Positions 49,976 through 57,222 of a DNA stretch of 64,000 bases are shown piece by piece. Position numbers and translations under genes: made by a program. Position 1 is the stretch's first letter. Each line of letters starts with the position of its first letter. The DNA comes from Streptosporangiaceae bacterium NEAU-GS5 (GTDB lineage Bacteria; Actinomycetota; Actinomycetes; Streptosporangiales; Streptosporangiaceae), in assembly GCA_017592665.1 (NCBI GenBank), contig JAGFNW010000009.1, positions 124,001-188,000 on the forward strand. Reading direction: 5' to 3'. The notes under the pieces are model-generated. The model made no database searches. It saw nothing but the letters and a program-made list of their open reading frames with translations, and was not told the origin of the DNA.

Positions 49976-51130
49976 ATGAGCGACGGGCCGCTGCGTGACG
50001 GACCTCTGGCGGGCGTCCTGGTAGCCGACTTCTCCCGGATCCTGGCCGGCCCGTACGCCACGATGCTGCTCGCGGACATGGGCGCCGACGTGATCAAGGT
50101 GGAAGGCCCGAAGGGCGACGACACACGCACCTGGATGCCGCCCGTACGCGAGGGCGTCTCCACGTACTACCTCGGCGTCAACCGCGGAAAGCGATCGATA
50201 GCGCTCGACCTGCGCGAGGAGGGCGACGCCAAGCTCGCTCGCGAACTGGCCCGCCGCGCCGACGTCCTGATCGAGAACTTCAAGCCGGGCGGCCTGGACA
50301 AATTCGGGCTCGGCTACGAGTCCGTACGGGAGGCCAATCCCGGCGTCGTCTACGCGTCGATCACCGGATTCGGCTCCGGAGCCGGGCGCGACATCCCCGG
50401 CTACGACCTGATGGTGCAGGCCATCTCCGGCCTCATGAGCCTCACCGGAGAGCCGGACGGCCCGCCGTACAGGGCCGGGATCTCGGTCTTCGACGTGATG
50501 GCGGGCAACCACGCCGTCATCGGCATCCTGGCCGCTCTGCGGCACCGCGACGCGAGCGGAATCGGCCAGCACGTCGAGGTCAACCTGCTCTCGTCGGCGC
50601 TCACCGGCCTGGTCAACCAGAGTTCGGCGTACGTGGCCGGGGGAAGCGTCCCTTATCGGATGGGCAACGCGCATCCGAGCGTGTTCCCCTACGAGCCACT
50701 GCCGACCGCCGACAACGACATCATCGTGGCTGCCGCCAACGACGGGCAGTTCCGCAAGCTGTGCGAGGTGATCGGAATCCCGGAGATCGCCGACGACCCG
50801 CGGTTCGCGCGCAATGTCGACCGTACGGCCCGGCGCGAGGAACTGCGGCCCATCCTCGTCGAGCAGCTGGCCAAGCGTGGTGCGGACGAGTGGTTCGAGC
50901 TGCTGGTGAAGGCCGGCGTGCCGAGCGGGCCGATCAACACGATCGACGGCGGCTTCGCCATGGCCGAGCGTCTCGGCCTCGACCCGGTGGTCATGGCCGG
51001 CGAGGGCGAGCGCGCCATGCCGACGACGCGGCACCCGATCCGGTTCTCCGACACTCCGCTGAGCTATCGCCTGCCGCCGCCCGAGCTCGACGAACACGGT
51101 GCGGAACTGCGCACATGGCTGACGGCATGA
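49976..51130 (+). CDS. CaiB/BaiF family III CoA-transferase
   Basis: 384 residues. LAGVLVADFSRILAGPYATMLLADMGADVIKVEGP, then PGYDLMVQAISGLMSLTG with the catalytic Asp of family III, and GNHAVIGILAALRHRDASGIGQHVEV. The enzyme moves CoA between carboxylic acids. ATG 49976 with GGTGGAG upstream is chosen over the longer frame from 49829, which covers the operator array. Its stop overlaps the next gene's ATG (ATGA), marking an operon. The partner lyase downstream suggests the product is a citryl- or citramalyl-like CoA ester. Confidence 0.9.
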   Translation: MSDGPLRDGPLAGVLVADFSRILAGPYATMLLADMGADVIKVEGPKGDDTRTWMPPVREGVSTYYLGVNRGKRSIALDLREEGDAKLARELARRADVLIENFKPGGLDKFGLGYESVREANPGVVYASITGFGSGAGRDIPGYDLMVQAISGLMSLTGEPDGPPYRAGISVFDVMAGNHAVIGILAALRHRDASGIGQHVEVNLLSSALTGLVNQSSAYVAGGSVPYRMGNAHPSVFPYEPLPTADNDIIVAAANDGQFRKLCEVIGIPEIADDPRFARNVDRTARREELRPILVEQLAKRGADEWFELLVKAGVPSGPINTIDGGFAMAERLGLDPVVMAGEGERAMPTTRHPIRFSDTPLSYRLPPPELDEHGAELRTWLTA

Positions 51131-52164
51131 CCGGCGGCGAGCCCAACGGCGGTTCGTCCGACGCCTCCGACGCCGCCGCGCACGGCGCCCGCTCGAACGG
51201 CGGACACAACGCCGCTGGGCGGACCACGGACGGACAGGGCGCCGTCGGTCAGGGAACCGGTGGTGCTCAGGGCGTCGGTGCTCAGGGTGTCGGCGGTCAG
51301 GGCGTCGGCGGTCGGGGCGCTGCAGGGGGAGCCGGCGGGCCGAACGCGGGCGAGGCCGGAGGCTATCCGACCGCCCTGGGTTCCTCGACGCCCACCTCGA
51401 TCACCCTTCTCGGCCACGACCTGGCCAGGGACGTCATGGGCGAGGTCGGGTTCGGCGAGCTGGCGTTCTGGCTGGCCACGCAGCGGCGTCCCACGTCCGG
51501 CGAGACCCGCGTCTTCGAGGCCGTGCTGGCGGCGCTGGCCGACCACGGGTTCACGCCGACCGCGATCGTGACCCGGCTGACCTACCTGTCCGCGCCCGAT
51601 TCGGTGCAGGGCGCGCTGGCCGCGGGTCTCCTCGGCGGCGGGTCGCGCTTCCTCGGCGTCACCGAGGACAGCGGCCGCTTCCTCAATGGCGTGCTCGCGT
51701 CGCTGGACGGCCCGCCGCCCTCCGACGACGCCGGCTGGGACGCGCTCGCCCTCGACATCGTGTGGGCCGAGCGTGCCGCCAAACGGCTCATCCCGGGGCT
51801 CGGACACCACGTCCACAAACAGGTCGACCCGCGTACACCCCGGCTCTTCCAGATCGCGACCGAGGAAGGGCTCGTCGGGCCGCATCTGTCGCTGTTCGCC
51901 GCGATCGGGCGGGTCCATCCGCAGGTCCTCGGGCGTACGCTGCCGCTGAACGGGGCCGGTGTGTGCGGCGCGGCGCTGGCCGACCTGGGCCTGCCTCTGG
52001 AACTGCTGCGCGGCTTCGCGCTGCTCGCCCGTACGGCGGGGCTCATCGGACAGCTGGCCGAAGAGCTACGCCACCCCGTGGCCAACGACATCTTCCTGTC
52101 GGTTGATCTCCACAACCGGCCGGTCGCACCCGAACCGTACGCCCCTGGAGGTTCGCATGGCTGA
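51127..52164 (+). CDS. Citryl-CoA lyase/citrate synthase-like protein with Gly-rich N-terminus
   Basis: 345 residues from ATG 51127. Residues about 1-80 are low complexity (GQGVGG and AQGVGA repeats). From about 90 the sequence is citrate-synthase-like: LGHDLARDVMGEVGFGELAFWLAT, VFEAVLAALADHGFTPTAIVTRLTYLSAPDSVQGALAAGLLGGG, HHVHKQVDPRTPRLF and PLNGAGVCGAALADLGLPLELLRGFALLARTAGL. This is the short lyase-type member that cleaves or forms citryl-type CoA thioesters. It sits between the CoA-transferase and the LigB gene and overlaps both (4 and 8 nt). Another ATG at 51115 could be the start. Confidence 0.78.
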   Translation: MTGGEPNGGSSDASDAAAHGARSNGGHNAAGRTTDGQGAVGQGTGGAQGVGAQGVGGQGVGGRGAAGGAGGPNAGEAGGYPTALGSSTPTSITLLGHDLARDVMGEVGFGELAFWLATQRRPTSGETRVFEAVLAALADHGFTPTAIVTRLTYLSAPDSVQGALAAGLLGGGSRFLGVTEDSGRFLNGVLASLDGPPPSDDAGWDALALDIVWAERAAKRLIPGLGHHVHKQVDPRTPRLFQIATEEGLVGPHLSLFAAIGRVHPQVLGRTLPLNGAGVCGAALADLGLPLELLRGFALLARTAGLIGQLAEELRHPVANDIFLSVDLHNRPVAPEPYAPGGSHG

Positions 52165-53020
52165 ACTGGTCGCGGTGATCGCGTCCACCCACCACCCGTT
52201 TTTCTACCGCGCCAGCACTTCGACGGGCGAGGACCGTCCGCCGTTCGCGGACGAGTGGGTACGCAAGGTCGAGGCGTTCCGGGAGACCCTGACGAAGGCG
52301 CGTCCCGACGTGCTGGTCATGGTCGGCTCGGACCACTTCCACCAGCTGTGGCTGGACAACATGCCGCAGTTCCTGGTCGGCAAGGCGCCCTTCTACGACG
52401 CGAATTGGTACAACGAGGAACGCGAATTCGGTCTGCCGCGGATGCTGTTCGAGGGCCAGGAAGACCTGTCCACGTACATCCTGCGCGAAGGCATCGACGC
52501 CGGTTTCGACCTCGCGTTCTCCAACGAGCTGCGGATCGACCACTCGATCACTTGTCCGATAATCACGCTGCGCCCGCAGAACGACCTGCCGATCGTGCCG
52601 ATCTACACCAACATCTTCGCGCCGCCCCTGCCGCGTCCCAGCCGGTTCGTCCAGCTGGGCAAGACGATCCGGCAGCTGGTCGAGTCGTGGCCGTCGGACA
52701 AGCGGGTGGCCGTCATCGGCACCGGACACCTGTCCCTTGAGCTCGGCGGGCCGCGGCAGTTCGGCCCGCACGGGCCCGACCCGGAGTTCGATCAGAAGGC
52801 CGTCCAGTGGATCGCCTCCGGCGACCTCGACGGCTGCCTGTCCGAAGTCACGCTCGACAGTCTCCACCTGCCGGGTAACGCCACCCACGGCTTCATGGAC
52901 TTCATGCTGATGATGGGCGTGGCGGGCGAGGGCAAGAAGGCCGACTACGTCGACACTTATGACCTGTTCCACACCATGGAGGCCTACTTCACCTGGTATC
53001 CGAACGGAGGCGTGGCGTGA
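52157..53020 (+). CDS. Extradiol ring-cleavage dioxygenase, class III (LigB-like)
   Basis: 287 residues. VIASTHHPFFY with His12, DVLVMVGSDHFHQLW with His60/62, and GTGHLSLELGG match the LigB fold, in which two His and one Glu bind Fe(II); the late ATHGFMDFMLMMG block is also typical. It cleaves a catechol-type ring meta to the hydroxyls, as in protocatechuate 4,5-dioxygenase. ATG 52157 is preceded by GGAGG. The alpha (LigA-like) subunit gene overlaps its end. Substrate could be protocatechuate, gallate or a related dihydroxy acid. Confidence 0.88.
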   Translation: MAELVAVIASTHHPFFYRASTSTGEDRPPFADEWVRKVEAFRETLTKARPDVLVMVGSDHFHQLWLDNMPQFLVGKAPFYDANWYNEEREFGLPRMLFEGQEDLSTYILREGIDAGFDLAFSNELRIDHSITCPIITLRPQNDLPIVPIYTNIFAPPLPRPSRFVQLGKTIRQLVESWPSDKRVAVIGTGHLSLELGGPRQFGPHGPDPEFDQKAVQWIASGDLDGCLSEVTLDSLHLPGNATHGFMDFMLMMGVAGEGKKADYVDTYDLFHTMEAYFTWYPNGGVA

Positions 53021-53376
53021 GCAAGTATCTGCTCAACAAGTTCCTTTTCACCGTCGACCGCGACCCGGAACTGGTCGAACGCTACCGCGAAGATCCGAAG
53101 GGCATGGTCGAGGCCTGGGAGTCCGAGTACGCCAACCGGATCCTCAACTGCCACGGCGCCGAGTCGTCCACCTGGCTGCGCTTCGAGGACGCCGAGCGTG
53201 AGGCGCTGGCCGCGCACGACTATCCGAGGCTGTTCGAGCTGGGCGCGCACCCGTTCCTCACGTTGACGCTGTTCATCGCGATGTTCGAGCGCGACCACGA
53301 GCCGCTCGGGTTCCAGCTGGAGTACGCGCGACGGCTCGGGCACTTCGCCCTGCCCTACCCCGACATCGCCACCTGA
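53017..53376 (+). CDS. LigA-like alpha subunit of extradiol dioxygenase
   Basis: 119 residues, nearly all helical: LLNKFLFTVDRDPELVERYREDPKGMVEAW and ALAAHDYPRLFELGAHPFLTLTLF are the LigA family blocks. In protocatechuate 4,5-dioxygenase LigA caps the LigB active site. GTG 53017 overlaps the LigB stop by four bases and has CGGAGG upstream, so the subunits are made in step. The reductase gene begins 2 nt after its stop. Confidence 0.88.
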   Translation: MSKYLLNKFLFTVDRDPELVERYREDPKGMVEAWESEYANRILNCHGAESSTWLRFEDAEREALAAHDYPRLFELGAHPFLTLTLFIAMFERDHEPLGFQLEYARRLGHFALPYPDIAT

Positions 53377-53378
53377 TC

Positions 53379-54335
53379 ATGCGCGCCGCCCAGATCATCG
53401 AGCCCGGACACCCGCCCGTCGTCGCCGACATCCCTTCCCCCGCCGCCGGCGCGGATGAGGCGCTGGTCGAGGTGCACGCTGCCCCGATCGTGCCGCTCGA
53501 CCTGCTCTGCGCGAGTGGCATGTCCTACTTCGGGATTCCGGCCATGCCGTACGTCCCGGGGGTTCAAGGAGTCGGCACGCGCGACGGGAAGCCGGTGTGG
53601 TTCGCGACGGCGGCGGGGATGGCGCCCGGCGACGGCAGCCTGGCCGAAACCGCCCGTGTCCGCCTGGCGGACATCGTCGAGCTGCCGGCCGACGCCGACC
53701 TGATCGCCGTGGCGGCGCTCGGCCTGTCGGCCGTCGCCGCGCACATGGCGCTGACCTGGCGCGGGGAGCTGGGGCCGGGGGAGCAGGTGCTGGTGCTCGG
53801 GGCCGGGGGAGTAGTCGGACAGAGCGCCGTTCAGCTGGCCCGGGAGGCGGGTGCCCGGCGTGTGATCGCGGGCGCGCGCTCGCCGGCCGCCCAGGAACGC
53901 GCGAAACAGGCCGGGGCGGACGCGGTGGTCGCCCTCGACACGACGGACGTCGCCGTGCTCGCCGGACGCTTCTCCGAGGCGGCCGACGGCCCGGTCGATC
54001 TCGTCCTCGATCCGCTCTTCGGACCACCAGCCGCCGCGGCCGCCCGTACGCTCCGGCCCGGCGGAAGGCTCGTCAACCTGGGCTCGTCTGCCGATGAGAC
54101 CTGTCCCATCGACTCGTCCACGCTCCGCAGCCGCTCGCTTCGCCTGCTCGGCTACACGAACAACGAGCTCACCCCTGGACAGCGAGCCGCCTCGATCACG
54201 TACGTGGCGGAACAGGCCGCCCTCGGCCGCCTCGCCGTAGCGCACGAGATCGTTCCTCTGGCCGCGGTCGAGGAAGGCTGGCGCCGCCAGGCGGACAACA
54301 CGGCCACCGGCCGCGTCATCATCACCATGCGCTAA
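53379..54335 (+). CDS. MDR-superfamily NAD(P)H-dependent reductase (quinone-oxidoreductase-like)
   Basis: 318 residues. MDR fold with GroES-like N-terminus and VLVLGAGGVVGQSAVQLAREAGA for NAD(P)H. The catalytic-zinc ligands of alcohol dehydrogenases (GHE motif) are absent: this region reads VPGVQGVGTRDG. So it belongs to the zinc-free quinone oxidoreductase/enoyl reductase branch. As the last gene of the ring-cleavage operon it may reduce an unsaturated cleavage product. ATG 53379 is 2 nt after the LigA stop. Confidence 0.83.
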   Translation: MRAAQIIEPGHPPVVADIPSPAAGADEALVEVHAAPIVPLDLLCASGMSYFGIPAMPYVPGVQGVGTRDGKPVWFATAAGMAPGDGSLAETARVRLADIVELPADADLIAVAALGLSAVAAHMALTWRGELGPGEQVLVLGAGGVVGQSAVQLAREAGARRVIAGARSPAAQERAKQAGADAVVALDTTDVAVLAGRFSEAADGPVDLVLDPLFGPPAAAAARTLRPGGRLVNLGSSADETCPIDSSTLRSRSLRLLGYTNNELTPGQRAASITYVAEQAALGRLAVAHEIVPLAAVEEGWRRQADNTATGRVIITMR

Positions 54336-54353
54336 CCACCGTCAGGGGCAACG

Positions 54354-54433
54354 CCCCACCCCCGCCGGATCACCCCTCCGCTAACCGACGGGAGGCGACG
54401 CCCTCCGATGTGTCCCCTCCGGCGGCGGTGGGG
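54354..54433. terminator. Long imperfect hairpin between convergent genes
   Basis: CCCCACCCCCGCCGG (54354-54368) and CCGGCGGCGGTGGGG (54419-54433) pair at 14 of 15 positions around a 50-nt loop. Located between the MDR gene and the IclR gene, serving both directions. Confidence 0.55.
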
Positions 54434-54461
54434 ACGTAGAGGGTGACGATGGGTGAGGCGG

Positions 54462-55262
54462 TCAGGAGGCGGTCACTTCGGGGATCGACTCATACAGCGC
54501 CCAGTCGGCGCTGATGGCGCCCGCGGTGGTGAGCAGGAGCGGGAGATATTCGTCGGTGAGCTTCCGGACCGACGTTTCTGCGGCGTGCACGTTGACGTTG
54601 ACGGACGCGATGACCTGGCCGAGGCCGTCGCGCAGGGGTGCGGCCACCGATCGGATGCCCGGCGCCAACTGCTCGTCGGTCAGCGCCCAGCCTTTGGCGC
54701 GTACGCTGCGCAGCATCTCGTCGGTCTCCTCAGCGCTCGGCCGCCAATAGGGCGTGATGCCCGACCGGCTCGGCTCGGCGAGGATTGCCGCGACTTCGGC
54801 CGGAGAGAGCGCAGCCAGGAGCACCTTGCCAAGTGACGTCTGGAGCGCCGGGAAGCGTGTGCCGATCTGCACCCGCAAGGTGACGATCTTGGGGACCGCG
54901 ACGCGGGCGACGTAAACGATGTCCGATCCATCGAGCTGCGCGATGGACGAGGACTCGTTGGTCTGTGACACAAGCCGCTCGAGATGCGGGCGTGCGATTT
55001 CCCACAGGCCCATCGAGTGCACATATGACATGCCGAGTTGGAGGACGTGCGGCGTCAGGGCGAATCCGCCTTGCTCGGCTCGTGCGTATCCCAGCTCCTG
55101 CAGGGTCAGCAGGATTCGCCGGGCCGTCGGGCGCGCCAGGCCCGCGGCGGCGGCCACCTCGGTGAGGGACATGACCGGACGCCCCGGCTGGAAGACTCTG
55201 ATGACGTCGAGGCCACGTGCCAGGGCCTCGATGAAGTCAGGTCCGGTCTCAGCTCGCGCCAT
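54462..55262 (-). CDS. IclR-family transcriptional regulator (PcaR/PobR-like)
   Basis: 266 residues. N-terminal winged HTH: EALARGLDVIRVFQPGRPVMSLTEVAAAAGLARPTARRILLTLQELGYA. The C-terminal ligand domain has GKVLLAALSPAEVAAILAEP and GIRSVAAPLRDGLGQVIASVNVNV. Members of this branch regulate protocatechuate and 4-hydroxybenzoate catabolism, which suits the adjacent LigAB operon; it is a candidate for binding the half-site array at 49741-49870, though that is untested. ATG 55262 has AGGAAGG upstream; extension to 55706 would translate a repeat tract and is rejected. Confidence 0.9.
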   Translation of the reverse strand: MARAETGPDFIEALARGLDVIRVFQPGRPVMSLTEVAAAAGLARPTARRILLTLQELGYARAEQGGFALTPHVLQLGMSYVHSMGLWEIARPHLERLVSQTNESSSIAQLDGSDIVYVARVAVPKIVTLRVQIGTRFPALQTSLGKVLLAALSPAEVAAILAEPSRSGITPYWRPSAEETDEMLRSVRAKGWALTDEQLAPGIRSVAAPLRDGLGQVIASVNVNVHAAETSVRKLTDEYLPLLLTTAGAISADWALYESIPEVTAS

Positions 55263-55490
55263 GGAGGGCCTTCCTCTGCTCGGCTGTCCACCCGCGCGGG
55301 CGTGGCCGTGGTCGTGGGGCGTCTGTTGTCCGCGTGGCGGCGGCTTGTCGGCCGTGGCCCCGGCGATGAACCGCTCGATTGTATCAGCCGCTGACCGCCA
55401 GCCGGACAGTCGTCCGACTATGTCCTGACTCGCCACCCATGCCGCCGGCCTCCCGCTCCAAGCAGCCGCACAGGCAGCGGAGTCGCCGCC

Positions 55491-55680
55491 CGCACAAGCC
55501 GCCCGCACGAGCCGCCCGCACGAGCCGCCCGCACGAGCCGGGCGCACGAGCCGGGCGCACAAGCCGCCCGCACGAGCCGCCCGCACGAGCCGCCCGCACG
55601 AGCCGGGCGCACGAGCCGGGCGCACAAGCCGCCCGCACGAGCCGCCCGCACGAGCCGCCCGCGCGAGCCGCCCGCACGAC
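55491..55680. repeat. 13-bp tandem repeat, ~14.6 copies, with 65-bp higher-order period
   Basis: The unit is CGCACGAGCCGCC with variants CGCACGAGCCGGG and CGCACAAGCCGCC. Variants follow the order A-B-B-C-C twice and then A-B-B again, i.e. a 65-bp superunit. The wider gap 55263-56004 holds no gene; after the repeat come GC-rich sequence and a GT-rich run (55879-55915) upstream of the LysR gene. Confidence 0.95.
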
Positions 55681-56004
55681 GCGGCGTCAGGCACCCGGGC
55701 GCACATGGGCGGCGCGCGCTGGCGGGGTGGATGGGAGGGCCACGCTGCCAGGGCGCGCTAAAGGGGTGGGTGAGTGGGGAGGGCAGCGCGTGGAGCGTGC
55801 TGGGGAGGATGGGGGCGGGTCGTACTGGCAGTACGGCGCGGGCGGCGCGGCGGCGGAGCTGGCGCGGGCGGCGCGGCGTGTGTGTGTGTGTCGTGGTCGT
55901 TGTCGTGGTGTGCTGGCGCGGCGCGCGCTGGCGGCGGGCACGGTGGGTGAGGCGTGCTGGCGGGTATTCGCGGGGCTTATTGATGGGTCGCCATACTGGT
56001 CGGC

Positions 56005-57162
56005 GTGTATCCCGCTCCTCCGCTTCGCGATATCGGCTGCTTCGCCGCGGTCGCCCGATGGCTGAGTTTCTCGCGGGCGGCGCGTGAGCTGGGTCTGTCA
56101 CAACCTGCGGTGAGTCAGGCCGTGGCCCGGTTGGAGGACGCGCTGGAGTTGCGGCTGTTCGATCGGACCAGCCGGGAGGTCCTGCTGACCGACGCGGGGA
56201 AGGTGCTACTGCCGTACGCCGAGGCCCTGCTCGGACAGGCGGCGGCGTTCGCGGCGGAGGCGGCGAGGCTGACCGAGGAGCGTGGACACCCTGTCCGCCT
56301 GGCGTACTGCCCGCTGGTCGGGACGCTCGCCGCCCGTGCGGCCCGCAGGCTGGCGCACCGCTCGCCACCGATCGAGCTGCATCTGCGTCCGGCTGGCTGG
56401 GGTGCCGCGACGGCCGATCTGGTGTCGGGATCGGTCGGGGTCGCGATCATGACCACGCCGTTCCCGTTGGGCTTCGCCACGACAACGCGCTTCCATGTGC
56501 CGGTCGGTCATGTCGCGGTGCCCGCTGATCATCCACTTGCCACCGCCGCGTCCGTCGCCGTGGACCAGCTTGTACGCCATGGGCTGCTGCTGGCCCCGCG
56601 AGGGCTCGCCAACCAGCTTCCGGGCGGAGTGCGGGCGGACGTGGACGATGTGACCGCCGCGCTCGACCTGGTCGCGGCGGGGTCGGGGCTGCTACTGGCG
56701 CCGAGCCTGCTCGTGCAGAGCGTCAGGCGGCCAGACGTCCGCTTCGTGCCTCTGGACGAGGCGCAGCGCGCGGGTGGTCCGCGCGGCGAGGTTGGTGTGC
56801 GCGGCGATGATGCTTCGGGGCGCGGGGGTGGTTCCGATGGTGCGGATGGCGTGCGGCGCGGCGGCGGTTCGCGCGGTGAGGTTGGTGTGCGCGGCGAGGA
56901 TGCGTTGGGGGGCGGGGGTGGCTCGCGTGGTGCGGATGGCGTGCGGGGCGGGGGTGGTTCCGGTGGTGCGGATGGCGTGCGGCGCGGGGACACGGGGGTG
57001 CGGGGTGGCCGGGGTATTGGGGGTGGTCAGGGTGTTCGGGGTCATGGGGGTGGGGGATTGCGGTTGACGTACGGCCTGGTGTGGCGGCAGGACAACAGGC
57101 GGCCCGAGGTGACGGCGCTCGTGCAGGCCGTACAGGAGATCTTGCGCAAACCTTTTCACTAA
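56005..57162 (+). CDS. LysR-family regulator with a Gly/Arg/Val/Asp-rich insertion
   Basis: 385 residues, GTG start. N-terminal winged HTH: FAAVARWLSFSRAARELGLSQPAVSQAVARLEDALELRLFDRTSREVLLT. The effector domain runs from VRLAYCPLVGTLAARAARRL to VRFVPLDEAQ. Then about 95 residues of repeats (GGxRGEVGVRG, GGGSRGADGVR) follow at nt 56775-57058. The final effector strand and helix (LRLTYGLVWRQDNRRPEVTALVQAVQEIL) close the protein. Normal LysR proteins have about 290-300 residues, which the excess accounts for. Likely controls the CBM-DUF1080 gene downstream or itself. Confidence 0.85.
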   Translation: MYPAPPLRDIGCFAAVARWLSFSRAARELGLSQPAVSQAVARLEDALELRLFDRTSREVLLTDAGKVLLPYAEALLGQAAAFAAEAARLTEERGHPVRLAYCPLVGTLAARAARRLAHRSPPIELHLRPAGWGAATADLVSGSVGVAIMTTPFPLGFATTTRFHVPVGHVAVPADHPLATAASVAVDQLVRHGLLLAPRGLANQLPGGVRADVDDVTAALDLVAAGSGLLLAPSLLVQSVRRPDVRFVPLDEAQRAGGPRGEVGVRGDDASGRGGGSDGADGVRRGGGSRGEVGVRGEDALGGGGGSRGADGVRGGGGSGGADGVRRGDTGVRGGRGIGGGQGVRGHGGGGLRLTYGLVWRQDNRRPEVTALVQAVQEILRKPFH

Positions 57163-57166
57163 CAGG

Positions 57167-57192
57167 TCAACATACGATATGTTGATATATCA
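57167..57192. promoter_or_regulatory. Overlapping palindromes upstream of CBM-DUF1080 gene
   Basis: TCAACATA (57167-57174) and TATGTTGA (57178-57185) form perfect 8-bp arms around CGA; TGATATATCA (57183-57192) is a further perfect palindrome overlapping it. This AT-rich pocket between the LysR stop and the GTG at 57223 is a promoter/operator candidate. Confidence 0.55.
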
Positions 57193-57222
57193 GGTGGGTG
57201 TGTCCGATGAGAAGGGCTAGTC

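Noticed and set aside
55491-55680. CRISPR array
   Set aside because: Units are contiguous 13-mers with no spacers; no cas genes nearby.
55263-55706. N-terminal extension of the IclR protein
   Set aside because: It consists only of the translated 13-bp repeat; the real start at 55262 has a ribosome site and the usual family N-terminus.
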